Below are positions 8,299 through 16,981 of a stretch of DNA of 64,000 nt, one piece after another. Numbering within the stretch: position 1 is the first letter of the stretch; each line of letters begins with the position of its first letter. This stretch comes from Polaromonas eurypsychrophila (GTDB taxonomy: Bacteria > Pseudomonadota > Gammaproteobacteria > Burkholderiales > Burkholderiaceae_C), in contig NZ_BMIG01000003.1 of the NCBI RefSeq assembly GCF_014641715.1, positions 294,869 through 358,868 on the forward strand. Reading direction: 5' to 3'. The notes under the pieces were generated by a model, which saw only the letters and a list, made by a program, of their open reading frames with translations, made no database searches and was not told the origin of the DNA. Position numbers and translations under genes: made by a program.

Positions 8299-8564
8299 GG
8301 CCTATTCACACTATGGATGCAAAATGCGTTGCGAGTCAAAAAGGTCATGCGCGAGGCGCAAAATGCAGCCGGGTTGACGCCCGGCAAGGCTTTGCAACGC
8401 TGCGCATGGCCTTTTTGGCCGCAACCCGAAGGGAACATGGCTAAAACGGCACCACTCGTTGTTGCACTCCTAGCTCAGCCGCCCAGGCTGAGCGTCGTCG
8501 CGCGCCTAGATTGGTGCCGTTTTAACCATGTTCGCACTTGCATCCATAGTGTGAATAGGCCCTA
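8296..8564. mobile_element. MITE-like palindromic element, 269 bp
   Basis: The ends are perfect 27-bp inverted repeats beginning TAGGGCCTATTCACACTA and continuing TGGATGCAA. An inner pair, GAACATGGCTAAAACGGC (from 8432) and its near complement GCCGTTTTAACCATGTTC (to about 8534), makes a nested hairpin. No transposase is encoded. TA at each end would suit target duplication of the IS630/mariner type (inference). It exactly fills the gap between the cobC stop and the nucleotidase start, and a half copy is at 529-575. Confidence 0.75.
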
Positions 8565-8566
8565 AC

Positions 8567-9625
8567 ATGGCAGCAACGCTCGACGGACAACTGGTGGTGG
8601 CGATCTCATCACGCGCACTGTTCGACTTTGAAGAAGAAAACCGCGTGTTCGAGGACGGCAAGGTCCAGCCGCCGGTGCCCGGCACCAAGAAGGATGCGGC
8701 CTACATGCAGCTGCAACTCGATCGGCTCGACGTGCCGGCCAAACCCGGCGTGGCTTTTTCGCTGGTCAAAAAGCTGCTGGCCTTCAATGACGCGCCCGAC
8801 AACCTGGATGAAGAGCTGGCCCCCACGCTCGTCGCTTCGCGTACTTCGCTGCCCCCCGAGGGGGCTGATTTTCCTAGGGGCGGCCCGTCGGAAAATCCTG
8901 CACCCGCCGGCACTTCGAAACTGGCCCAGCGCGTCGAGGTCGTGATCCTCTCGCGCAATGACCCGGTCTCCGGCATGCGGGTGTTCCGCTCGGCCCAGCA
9001 CTACGGGCTGAACATCCAGCGCGGCACCTTCAACCGCGGCGAGGCACCCTGGCGCTACCTCAAGCCACTGCACGCCAACCTGTTTCTTTCAGCCCACCTG
9101 AGCGATGTGCGCGACGCGCTGGCAGCCGGTGTGCCAGCCGCGCAGGTCTACCCGCAGTCGGCGCATGCCAGCGACAAACACCCCAACGAGGTGCGTATCG
9201 CCTTTGACGGCGACGCGGTGATTTTTTCGGACGAGGCCGAACGCGTGTTTCAGTCGCACGGTCTGTCGGCCTTCCAGGCGCACGAACGCGCCAAGGCCGC
9301 GCAACCGCTGCTGGCCGGGCCCTTCAAGCCGCTGCTCGAAGCGCTGCACCGGCTGCAGCAAGTCGGCACTTCACACATGCGCATACGCACGGCGCTGGTG
9401 ACGGCACGCAGCGCGCCGGCGCACGAGCGAGCCATCCGCACACTGATGGACTGGAACATCGAGGTCGATGAAGCGATGTTTCTCGGTGGCCTGGCCAAGG
9501 GCGAGTTTTTGCGCGAGTTTGAACCCGACTTCTTCTTCGACGACCAAACCGGCCATGTCGATTCAGCGTCACAGCATGTGCCTTCGGGCCATGTGGTCAG
9601 CGGCGTCTCCAACCAGTTGTCCTGA
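8567..9625 (+). CDS. 5'-nucleotidase (cytosolic NT5 family)
   Basis: 352-residue protein of the 5-nucleotidase family (PF06189), which dephosphorylates nucleoside monophosphates. Segments LVVAISSRALFDFEEEN at the start, VVILSRNDPVSGMRVFRS and IAFDGDAVIFSDEAERV with two acidic motifs, and FLGGLAKGEFLREFEPDFFFDDQ near the end are family-typical. Residues about 88-116 are an extra low-conservation stretch created by an S-family repeat (TSLPPEGADFPRGGP). The ATG lies two bases after the MITE and has no evident SD, so expression may have changed after insertion. Confidence 0.85.
   Translation: MAATLDGQLVVAISSRALFDFEEENRVFEDGKVQPPVPGTKKDAAYMQLQLDRLDVPAKPGVAFSLVKKLLAFNDAPDNLDEELAPTLVASRTSLPPEGADFPRGGPSENPAPAGTSKLAQRVEVVILSRNDPVSGMRVFRSAQHYGLNIQRGTFNRGEAPWRYLKPLHANLFLSAHLSDVRDALAAGVPAAQVYPQSAHASDKHPNEVRIAFDGDAVIFSDEAERVFQSHGLSAFQAHERAKAAQPLLAGPFKPLLEALHRLQQVGTSHMRIRTALVTARSAPAHERAIRTLMDWNIEVDEAMFLGGLAKGEFLREFEPDFFFDDQTGHVDSASQHVPSGHVVSGVSNQLS
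8836..8900. repeat. S-family repeat inside the 5'-nucleotidase gene
   Basis: ACTTCGCTGCCCCCCGAGG and GGGCGGCCCG match the centre of the S family seen at 30115-30195, 46637-46727, 58480-58577 and 61620-61710. The frame stays open and adds the peptide SLPPEG. Confidence 0.6.
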
Positions 9626-9644
9626 GACGCCAGTGCCAATGCGA

Positions 9645-9738
9645 TGTCATTGCGGACTCGATCCGCAATCCATGCCGGCGGACCAACAGCTTAGCTGGTG
9701 CATGCGACATGGATCCCGGGTCACGCCCGGGATGACAG
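9645..9738. repeat. R-family paired-palindrome repeat
   Basis: Left hairpin ATTGCGGACTCGATCCGCAAT, right hairpin ATCCCGGGTCACGCCCGGGAT, bounded by GTCAT and ATGAC. Compared with 6777-6871 the two stem types are swapped, and both stems remain paired. It lies between the nucleotidase and the convergent crotonase gene. Confidence 0.8.
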
Positions 9739-9745
9739 ATAAAAC

Positions 9746-10561
9746 CTAACGCCCCTCGAACCGGGCCGGCCGCTTTTCCACAAACGAACGCACGCCTTCC
9801 GCCGCATCTTCACTGCGCGACAGCCCCTGCTGCACCGTGATGAAATCCTGCATGGCGGCCAGTGGGCCGTGTTCGACCGCCTTGAGCGCGTTGTTGCGCG
9901 TGGCCACCACCGCCAGCGGCGCCTGGGCGGCAATCACGTCGGCAATGCGCAAGGCCTCGTCCAGTACCTGCCCGGCGGGAACCACCTTCTGCACAAAATT
10001 CAGCCGCAGTGCTTCAGTGCTGCCGAACTCGTCGCCGGTCAGCAGATGCAGCAGCGCATTGCCCAGGCCGGCGCGTTCGGCCATGCGCAGGGTCGCGCCG
10101 CCGGTGGCCATGATGCCGCGCTTGACCTCCAGTTGCGAGAAGCGGCAGTTATCCGCCGCCACCACAATGTCAGCAGCCAGCATCAGCTCAATGCCCAGCG
10201 TGTAGGTGATGCCCTGCACCGCCACCACCATGGGTTTGCTGCGGCGTCGGTAGCCATCCATGCCGAGGTTCAATGGATCGACCAGGCCCAGCGGCACGGC
10301 TTTTTCGCCGCGCTGCATCAGCGGCGCAATCGTCGGCAGGTCCAGCCCGGCGGTGAAGTGCTCACCCAGCGCGTGCAACACACCGACGCGCAGCGCCGGG
10401 TCGTCGTCAAGACGCGTGTAGGCCTGGCCGAGTTCACGGAACATCTTCGGCGTGAAGCCATTGCGCTTGGCAGGGCGGTTGATGGCGATCAGCAGCAGCG
10501 GGCCTTGCACGGTGCAGTCGATGCTGCCCTCGGCGGGCGCAAGCGAAGGAGGTGTGTTCAT
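9746..10561 (-). CDS. Crotonase / enoyl-CoA hydratase-isomerase family protein
   Basis: 271-residue crotonase-fold protein acting on acyl-CoA thioesters. The oxyanion-hole segments are visible as GEHFTAGLDLPTIA near residue 70 and VVAVQGITYTLGIELMLAADIVVAAD near residue 125. KRGIMATGGATLRMAERAG replaces the GlyPro-rich active-site loop of classical hydratases, so the exact reaction cannot be read from sequence. No beta-oxidation partners are adjacent. The start at 10561 is the only sensible ATG. Confidence 0.85.
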   Translation of the reverse strand: MNTPPSLAPAEGSIDCTVQGPLLLIAINRPAKRNGFTPKMFRELGQAYTRLDDDPALRVGVLHALGEHFTAGLDLPTIAPLMQRGEKAVPLGLVDPLNLGMDGYRRRSKPMVVAVQGITYTLGIELMLAADIVVAADNCRFSQLEVKRGIMATGGATLRMAERAGLGNALLHLLTGDEFGSTEALRLNFVQKVVPAGQVLDEALRIADVIAAQAPLAVVATRNNALKAVEHGPLAAMQDFITVQQGLSRSEDAAEGVRSFVEKRPARFEGR

Positions 10562-10661
10562 GGAACCATCCTAGCGCTACCGCCTCCCACAGCGCATCGC
10601 CCGCGCGACAGCCTGCCGCCGCACTACACTGGTTCACTCCCGCTCAAGAAGGACAGCACCC

Positions 10662-12473
10662 ATGGTCACGACACCTCCCGCCGCCGCCGTGTCCGGCAAA
10701 TTCGCCGCCTTCAAGGACTTCTGCCGCAAAACCTGGGCGCTGACGCGGCCCTACTTTCAGTCCGAAGAAAAGTGGAAGGCCCGCGGCTTGTTGCTGGCCA
10801 TCGTGCTGCTCAACCTGGCTGCGGTCTACATGCTGGTATTGCTCAACGAGTGGAACCGGGTCTTCTACGACGCGGTGCAGGAGAAAAACCAGCCGGTGTT
10901 CTGGGAGCAACTGGGCCGTTTCACCTACCTGGCCTTTGCCTTCATCATCATCGCGGTCTACCGCTTTTACCTGACGCAGTTGCTGGAGATTCGCTGGCGC
11001 GCCTGGATGACCGCGCACTACCTGCAGCGCTGGCTGGCCAACCACGCTTTCTACCAGATGGAGCTGGCCCGGTATGCGGCTTCGGGCGCGCAGCCGGCCA
11101 CACCGGACAACCCGGACCAGCGTATCCAGGAAGACCTGAACCTGTTCACCACCTACACCATCTCGCTGAGCATGGGCCTGCTCAACGCCGTGGTCACGCT
11201 GCTGAGTTTCGTCGGCATCCTGTGGAGCCTGTCGGGGCCGTTTGCCTTCACGCTGGGCGGCAACAGCTTCAACATTCCCGGCTTCATGGTCTGGATGGCG
11301 GTGCTCTACTGCACGGTCGGCAGCATCATCACGCACTACATCGGGCGACCGCAGATCCGGCTTAATTTCCTGCAACAGCGCTACGAGGCCGACTTTCGCC
11401 ACCACCTGATGCGCGTGCGCGAGTACAGCGAATCGATTGCGCTGGACAAAGGCGAGGCGGTCGAACGGGTGCAACTGGACAGCCGCTTTTCGACGGTGCT
11501 GACCAACTACCTTACGCTGATCAAGAAGCAGAAAAACCTGATCTGGTTCACCAACTTCTTCGGCCAGGCAGCGGTGGTATTTCCCTTCATCGTCGCAGCA
11601 CCGCGTTTTTTCGGCGGCGCCATCCAGCTCGGGCAACTGATGCAGATCGCGTCCGCTTTCGGCCGGGTTCAGGACTCACTGAGCTGGTTTGTCGACAATT
11701 ACAGCAGTCTGGCGGCCTGGCGCGCCACGACCGACCGGCTGACCAGCTTTGAAGACAGTTTTAGGGCGCTAGCCCACGCACAGCAAGAGCAAGCAGCTAT
11801 TAATTCAGTAGCAGTCCGGACCTCATCCGGGTCACTGGACACCCAGGATCTGACGCTGGCCCTGCCGACTGGCAGCGTGCTGCTGGCCGGTCTGACGCTG
11901 CACGCCGAAGCCGGCGACACAGTGCTGATCAAGGGCCCATCGGGCAGCGGCAAGTCCACCTTGTTCCGGGCGCTGGCGGGCATCTGGCCCTTCAGCCGCG
12001 GCCGCACCGTGCTGCCGGCCAACACCATGTTCATCCCGCAGCGCCCTTATTTCCCCAATGGCAGCCTGCGCGACGCTTTGGCCTACCCGCAGCCGGCCGG
12101 CAGCTACAGCGACAAGGCCCTGCGTCAGGCGCTGCATGACGCCCTGCTGCCGCAGCTCCGTGATCGGCTCGACGACGAGGACGCCTGGAGCCAGAAACTG
12201 TCGGGCGGCGAGCAGCAGCGCCTGGCGATTGCACGCGTGCTTCTGAAAAAGCCGTCATGGGTGTTCGCCGACGAGGCCACCAGCGCGCTCGACGAGGCTG
12301 CCGAAAAAACCCTCTACGAACGGCTGGTGGCGCAGGTCAGGCAGGCGGGCGGCGCGCTGGTGTCCATCGCGCACCGGCCGGCGGTTGCGGCTTTTCATGA
12401 CAAGCAGTGGGAACTGGAAAAGCTGCCCGAAGGCGCGCCCGCGCTTTACGAGCTGCGGGAGACCCGACGCTGA
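10662..12473 (+). CDS. ABC transporter, fused permease and ATPase (BacA/SbmA-related)
   Basis: 603-residue fused ABC protein. An N-terminal ABC_membrane_2 region of about 6 membrane segments (TRPYFQSEEKWKARGLLL to LIWFTNFFGQAAVVFPF) precedes an ATPase with Walker A GPSGSGKST near residue 430, signature LSGGEQQRLAIAR near 517 and Walker B WVFADEATSALD near 535. The family includes YddA, SbmA/BacA peptide importers and the mycobacterial B12/peptide transporter Rv1819c. A G-family repeat lies in the linker (about residues 370-384). Its stop abuts the convergent queC stop with no gap. Substrate unknown. Confidence 0.9.
   Translation: MVTTPPAAAVSGKFAAFKDFCRKTWALTRPYFQSEEKWKARGLLLAIVLLNLAAVYMLVLLNEWNRVFYDAVQEKNQPVFWEQLGRFTYLAFAFIIIAVYRFYLTQLLEIRWRAWMTAHYLQRWLANHAFYQMELARYAASGAQPATPDNPDQRIQEDLNLFTTYTISLSMGLLNAVVTLLSFVGILWSLSGPFAFTLGGNSFNIPGFMVWMAVLYCTVGSIITHYIGRPQIRLNFLQQRYEADFRHHLMRVREYSESIALDKGEAVERVQLDSRFSTVLTNYLTLIKKQKNLIWFTNFFGQAAVVFPFIVAAPRFFGGAIQLGQLMQIASAFGRVQDSLSWFVDNYSSLAAWRATTDRLTSFEDSFRALAHAQQEQAAINSVAVRTSSGSLDTQDLTLALPTGSVLLAGLTLHAEAGDTVLIKGPSGSGKSTLFRALAGIWPFSRGRTVLPANTMFIPQRPYFPNGSLRDALAYPQPAGSYSDKALRQALHDALLPQLRDRLDDEDAWSQKLSGGEQQRLAIARVLLKKPSWVFADEATSALDEAAEKTLYERLVAQVRQAGGALVSIAHRPAVAAFHDKQWELEKLPEGAPALYELRETRR
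11765..11812. repeat. G-family repeat in the ABC transporter linker
   Basis: Read on the minus strand: GCTACTGAATTAATAGC, then TGCTTGCTCTTGC, then GGGCTAGCGCC, the core, arm and end of the G family. In frame on the plus strand it encodes the linker peptide RALAHAQQEQAAINSVAV between membrane and ATPase domains. Confidence 0.7.
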
Positions 12474-13181
12474 TCAGCGCGCGCGCAAGGTCGCAGCGTA
12501 AGCTGTGAACCCGCGCGCGCGCAACTCGCAAGCCGGACACGTAGCGCAGCCATAGCCCCAGGCCTGGCGGTGTTCGCGGTCGCCCAAATAGCAGGTGTGG
12601 GTGTGTTCGATGATCAAGTCCACCAGCGCCTGGCCGCCCAGGGTTTCGGCCATGGCCCAAGTGGCGGCCTTGTCTATCCACATCAGTGGCGTGTCGATCA
12701 GAAAGCGTTTGTCCATGCCCAGCGACAGCGCCAGTTGCATGGCCTTCATGGTGTCGTCGCGGCAATCGGGGTAGCCTGAAAAATCGGTCTCACAAACACC
12801 GGTCACCAGCACCTGCAAGCCGCGCCGGTAGGCCAGCGCCGCGGCCAGTGTCAGGAACAGCAGGTTGCGCCCCGGCACAAACGTGTTGGGCAGGCCCGAG
12901 CTTTCCATCTTGAACACCATGTCGCGTGTCAGCGAGGTCTCGCTGACCTGGCCCAGCACCGCCAGGTCCAGCACATGGTCCTCACCCAGCCTTGTGGCCC
13001 ACTGCGGAAACTGCGCACGCATTTGCTGCAGCACCACCAGCCGCGCCTGCAGCTCCACGCTGTGGCGCTGGCCATAGTCAAAACCTACGGTTTCGACGCG
13101 CTCGTAGTTGGACAAGGCTTGGGCCAGACAGGTGGTGGAGTCCTGGCCTCCTGAAAAAAGAACAAGGGCGGTGGTGTGCAT
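12474..13181 (-). CDS. queC: 7-cyano-7-deazaguanine synthase
   Basis: 235-residue ATP-dependent enzyme converting 7-carboxy-7-deazaguanine to preQ0 for queuosine tRNA modification. The PP-loop [16 protein letters not shown] is near residue 8, and the zinc cysteines are at the C-terminus ([19 protein letters not shown]). The frame is open 58 codons upstream, but the ATG at 13181 ([12 protein letters not shown]) is the family start. No other que genes are nearby. Confidence 0.95.
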   Translation of the reverse strand: MHTTALVLFSGGQDSTTCLAQALSNYERVETVGFDYGQRHSVELQARLVVLQQMRAQFPQWATRLGEDHVLDLAVLGQVSETSLTRDMVFKMESSGLPNTFVPGRNLLFLTLAAALAYRRGLQVLVTGVCETDFSGYPDCRDDTMKAMQLALSLGMDKRFLIDTPLMWIDKAATWAMAETLGGQALVDLIIEHTHTCYLGDREHRQAWGYGCATCPACELRARGFTAYAATLRAR

Positions 13182-13254
13182 GGGCGGAAAATCGGGTGGC
13201 AAGAAAGCGGCTATTGTGCCTCGCACAGCCTCCAACCCAGCAGGGCCAGAGTCC

Positions 13255-15384
13255 CTAGAAGCGGTAGTTGGCCGACAGCGAAAGCACGTAATTGCGCCCC
13301 GCCGCCGGTTCAAAATAACGTCCAATGCCCTCGTTGACGATGACCGAGCCGGCATACTTGCGGTCTGTCAGGTTGTCGACACGCGCTGTCGCAACGATGT
13401 TCCAGCGGTCCAGCGCCAGCACATAGCCGACATGCGCGCCCAGGGTCACAAAAGATGCCGCCGCATCACTGTTGACATCGTTGACGGCGACGCTGCCGAG
13501 ATAACGCGCATCAACACCTGTGCGCCAGCCGGTCGGTGGCCGCCAGCCCATTTCGGCCGCCAGCGTATTGCGCGCGGTCCCTGGAATGCGGTTGCCAGCC
13601 GGGACCCGGCCCGCCGGACAAAGGTTGACATTGACCGGGCAGACAAAAGCATCGCGGTAGCGGGCATCCAGCAAGGTGTAGGAAAGTTGCGCCAGCCAGT
13701 GACGCGCAGGCGTGATGCTGGTCGCCAGCTCCAGCCCGCGGCGGCGCGTGGCACCTGCATTCTGGAAGGTGCTGCGGCCACCGACATTGGACTGCGTGAC
13801 GATTTCGTCCTGGGTTGCGGTGTGAAAAATTGCGGCTGTCGCCTCCATGCGCGTAGCGGCACCGGGGAGGGTCCGCCATTTGACGCCGGTCTCCAAGTTG
13901 TCACTGTGGGAAGGACGCAGCGCAAAGTTAAGTCCGGTACCAAGGGAACGATAGGCCAATTCATTGAAGGTCGGCGTCTCGAAACCTCGCCCGGCCGCCG
14001 CGTACACCCGAAACTGATCCGACGGGGCATAGGTCACGCCCGCCGCCGGCAGGGTGGCGCTGTAGCGCACGCTGCCGCTGTCATTGCGATTCAGGCCAAC
14101 AATGTATTTGTCGTCCGAGTTGAAGCGCACAACACTGTGTCGCACACCGGCGTTGACGGTCCAGCGCGCATCCGGTTTCCAGGTGGCCTGAACATAGGGG
14201 TCGAGGCTGGTGACCCGGTTGTCTTCCTCGCGCCGCAGAGCGCCCTGCACACCGAGCGTGCTGCCCTGGAAGTTTTGCCAGCCGCGCCGCGTTTCGTTCA
14301 TCGTGTCGTAGGCCAGGCCGCCGACAATCTCCAGCGGACGCTGTGCCAGCGCCGTGCGTGTGGTCCAGCGCGCATCGAGACCGCCGTAACTGCGCGCCAG
14401 ACCGATCACGCCGCCGGGGTGCAAGGGGTTGGCCTGCACGCCCGTTGGAATCGCCTGAAATTGTGTGGTGGCCCGCTCGCCGCCATAAACCATCAGGCGC
14501 AACTGGTTGTCGCCGTCCACACGCTGCTCATACACCGCACCGACCTGGCTCTGGCGCACGGTTTTGCGGGTATTGAAGGTGGTCGCCGAGACATCGGCAC
14601 TGCGCGGCGCGGCGTCAAACTGCGCGCGGCTCAAGCCCAAGGGGTCGTCAGCCCGCATCGACAGTGTATTGGCCAACAAGATCAACTTGCGGTCGTCGCC
14701 CAGCGCCCAGTCCAGCCGCACATTGGCGCCTTCGCGCTCGGCGGCGCTGTGTTCGCGAAAGCCATTCGTGCTCAAACGCCCGGCGCTGAGCACATAACCG
14801 AGCGCACCCGCAGAGCCACTGGCCTTGATGTCGGCACGCCGCAGGCCGTACGAGCCGGCGGCCACACTGCTGCTCAGTACCGGGCTGCCCTGCCCTTCTT
14901 CGGTGAATACCTGCATGACACCACCCGACGAATTGCCGTATAGCACTGAAAACGGGCCGCGCAGAATTTCCAGCCGGCCGACCGAGGCCAGGTCAATGTG
15001 CGAGAGCTGGCCCTGGCCATCTGGCATGGTCGCCGGGATACCGTCCACATACAGACGCACGCCGCGCACGCCGAAGGTCGCGCGCGCACCAAAGCCGCGC
15101 ACCGACAACTGCATGTCCTGCGCCTGGTTCAGCCGGTCCCGCGCCAGCAGGCCGGGCACCAGTGCCAGGCTTTCCGACAGATTGACCTGCGCCCGGCCAT
15201 CGCCACGGATACGCTCGCCGTCCAGCACATCGACAGACGCAGGGACCTCGAAAGGCGGCACTTCGGTCCGGGTGGCGGTGACGTTGATGGGCGCCAGCGT
15301 CTGGGCCGAAGCCGGAATACCCAGCAAATAGGCGAGGGCCAGGGCGGCCGCCAGGAAAGAAGGATGGTGTGAGGGAAGTTTCAT
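13255..15384 (-). CDS. TonB-dependent outer-membrane receptor (PqqU/YncD-like)
   Basis: 709-residue receptor. After a signal peptide (ending GIPASAQ) comes an N-terminal plug with [19 protein letters not shown] and the hallmark [20 protein letters not shown] near residue 130, then [19 protein letters not shown], a 22-strand barrel, and a C-terminal SANYRF end. The plug wording is close to E. coli YncD/PqqU, a PQQ importer, but the substrate is not proved; ferric or cobalamin ligands remain possible. Start chosen at MKLPSHH (15384); the frame is open to 16020 because it is antisense to slyD. Confidence 0.88.
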   Translation of the reverse strand: MKLPSHHPSFLAAALALAYLLGIPASAQTLAPINVTATRTEVPPFEVPASVDVLDGERIRGDGRAQVNLSESLALVPGLLARDRLNQAQDMQLSVRGFGARATFGVRGVRLYVDGIPATMPDGQGQLSHIDLASVGRLEILRGPFSVLYGNSSGGVMQVFTEEGQGSPVLSSSVAAGSYGLRRADIKASGSAGALGYVLSAGRLSTNGFREHSAAEREGANVRLDWALGDDRKLILLANTLSMRADDPLGLSRAQFDAAPRSADVSATTFNTRKTVRQSQVGAVYEQRVDGDNQLRLMVYGGERATTQFQAIPTGVQANPLHPGGVIGLARSYGGLDARWTTRTALAQRPLEIVGGLAYDTMNETRRGWQNFQGSTLGVQGALRREEDNRVTSLDPYVQATWKPDARWTVNAGVRHSVVRFNSDDKYIVGLNRNDSGSVRYSATLPAAGVTYAPSDQFRVYAAAGRGFETPTFNELAYRSLGTGLNFALRPSHSDNLETGVKWRTLPGAATRMEATAAIFHTATQDEIVTQSNVGGRSTFQNAGATRRRGLELATSITPARHWLAQLSYTLLDARYRDAFVCPVNVNLCPAGRVPAGNRIPGTARNTLAAEMGWRPPTGWRTGVDARYLGSVAVNDVNSDAAASFVTLGAHVGYVLALDRWNIVATARVDNLTDRKYAGSVIVNEGIGRYFEPAAGRNYVLSLSANYRF

Positions 15385-15528
15385 GGGGATGTCGGGCAAA
15401 TAAAATAACTGCCTCAGCATACTGGCTGTCGGCCATCCGTGCAGTAGGCGCTTTCCCGTTTTTGGGCATGGCCTGCCCTTTCGGTGAAAATGACGGTCAA
15501 CTCCTCCACTTCTTCCTTTGAGCTCACT

Positions 15529-16005
15529 ATGAACATCGACAAAGACACCGCCGTCAGCCTGCGCTTCAAGGTCGCCGACCTGGACGGCAAACTCATCGAG
15601 GACAGCAAGACACCCATGGTCTACCTGCATGGCGGCTACGGCAACACGCTGCCCAAGATCGAGGAAGCGCTGGCTGGCAAGACGACCGGCTACCAGACCA
15701 CGCTGGAGCTGCAGCCGCAGGACGCCTTTGGACTGCGCGATGAAAGCCTGGTCCAGACCATCCCGAAAAAACAATTTCCGCCCGGTATCAAGGTCGGCGG
15801 CCAGCTTGAGGGCCGCGGGGAGGACGGCAAGTCCATCGTGTTCAACGTGATGAAGATCAAGGGCGACACGGTGCTGCTCGACGGCAACCACCCGCTGGCC
15901 GGCAAGGCCTTGCGCTTCACTCTGGCCGTGACCGATGTGCGCGCCGCCAGCGCCGAAGAGATTGCTCACCGCCATGTGCATGGTGAACACGGGCATCACC
16001 ACTGA
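15529..16005 (+). CDS. slyD: FKBP-type peptidyl-prolyl isomerase, SlyD-like
   Basis: 158-residue prolyl isomerase and chaperone. It has an FKBP domain interrupted by an IF chaperone insert (YQTTLELQPQDAFGLRDE...), the motif YLHGGYGNTLPKIEEALAG near residue 38, and a short metal-binding His-rich tail (HRHVHGEHGHHH) that is much shorter than in E. coli SlyD. It probably assists folding and nickel handling in the cytoplasm. The ATG at 15529 (MNIDKDTAV) is the family start; an in-frame GTG at 15484 adds a poor extension. Confidence 0.92.
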   Translation: MNIDKDTAVSLRFKVADLDGKLIEDSKTPMVYLHGGYGNTLPKIEEALAGKTTGYQTTLELQPQDAFGLRDESLVQTIPKKQFPPGIKVGGQLEGRGEDGKSIVFNVMKIKGDTVLLDGNHPLAGKALRFTLAVTDVRAASAEEIAHRHVHGEHGHHH

Positions 16006-16048
16006 CCATATGGCGGCCACGCCGGGCGGGCAGGCGCGACTTATAAAT

Positions 16049-16106
16049 AAAAAATGCTCTCAGCCCATATCGGACAAGCGTAAGCAGCTACTTTTTTAAT
16101 AGCAAT
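16049..16106. repeat. G-family repeat at the end of the shikimate dehydrogenase gene
   Basis: On the minus strand: TTGCTATTAAAAAAGTAGC, TGCTTACGCTTGTCCGATA, TGGGCTGAGAGCA. The dehydrogenase reads into it and takes its last residues (QLLLKK) and the TAG stop from the core. Confidence 0.75.
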
Positions 16107-16981
16107 TGTGCTGCATGTCCCGCCTGCGCACCCAGCAGTTGCCGGAAATGTTGCACCATGCGCTCCGGTTCGGCTTTCAGCCCGGTGAACAACTCGAACG
16201 CGCCCACGGCCTGCCCCACGGCCATGGCGCCACCGTCCACAGTGGAGCAACCGGCAGCACGTGCCGCCTTCAGCAAGCCGGTGTGAAGCGGGAAATAGAC
16301 GATCTCGGACACCCAGATCGAGGGCCGCAGCAACGTAGCCGCAATCGGCATGCCCGGCAACTTGTCCATGCCTGTGGGTGTGGCATGGATCAGGCCCGTC
16401 GCGCCTGCCAGGGCCTGCGCAGCATCGCCCAGCGCGATCACGCGGTCGCCAAAGCGGGTCTTCAGTGCTTCGGCGAGCGCGCATGCACGCGCCAGATCGG
16501 TATCCACCACACGCAATTGCGCGGTGCCCAGGCGCATCACCGCGTCCGCAATCGCCGAGCCGGCGCCTCCCGCGCCTAACAGCACCACGCAAGCCAGATC
16601 GGCCTGCGGAAGCGAGCGGCGCAAGCCCCAGGCCCAACCTGATCCATCGGTGTTGTGGCCCACCATCCGGCCGCCCTGGAAAACCACGGTGTTCACGGCG
16701 CCCATGGCTTCGGCCTCAGGCGACAAGCCGTCCAGCAGCGGGAGCACCGCCTGTTTGCAAGGGTAGGTGATGTTCAGCCCCGCAAAGCCCATGGTGCGCG
16801 CCGAGGCCAGCAGGGCCGGCAGTTGTTGCAGCGGATCCGGGGTCTGGTCCAGGTCGATCAGCTGGTAATGCAGGCGCAGCCCATGATGGCGCGCTTCTTC
16901 TTCCTGCATCGCCGGCGTCAGCGAACGCTGGATGCCGGAGCCAATCAGGCCGACCAGCAGCTTGCCTGCGCTTGGTGTCAT
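16088..16981 (-). CDS. Quinate/shikimate dehydrogenase (catabolic, QsuD type)
   Basis: 297-residue AroE-fold enzyme. GLIGSGIQRSLTPAMQ, GFAGLNITYPCKQAV with the catalytic Lys, and GHNTDGSGWAWG with the Asp are the active-site motifs. They match the corynebacterial NAD-dependent quinate/shikimate dehydrogenase better than biosynthetic AroE, which has SKSP at the first motif. GAGGAGSAIADA followed by VVDTDLARA with Asp after strand 2 suggests NAD rather than NADP. It overlaps the TRAP gene dctM (ATGA) and is last in the operon. Expected role: oxidise imported quinate or shikimate. Confidence 0.88.
   Translation of the reverse strand: MTPSAGKLLVGLIGSGIQRSLTPAMQEEEARHHGLRLHYQLIDLDQTPDPLQQLPALLASARTMGFAGLNITYPCKQAVLPLLDGLSPEAEAMGAVNTVVFQGGRMVGHNTDGSGWAWGLRRSLPQADLACVVLLGAGGAGSAIADAVMRLGTAQLRVVDTDLARACALAEALKTRFGDRVIALGDAAQALAGATGLIHATPTGMDKLPGMPIAATLLRPSIWVSEIVYFPLHTGLLKAARAAGCSTVDGGAMAVGQAVGAFELFTGLKAEPERMVQHFRQLLGAQAGHAAQLLLKK

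Noticed and set aside
9869..11365. 498-residue plus-strand ORF
   Set aside because: It is a shadow of the crotonase gene (antisense) and of the ABC transporter in another frame.
13108..14943. 611-residue plus-strand ORF
   Set aside because: It is antisense to the TonB receptor gene, whose domains and signal peptide are clear.
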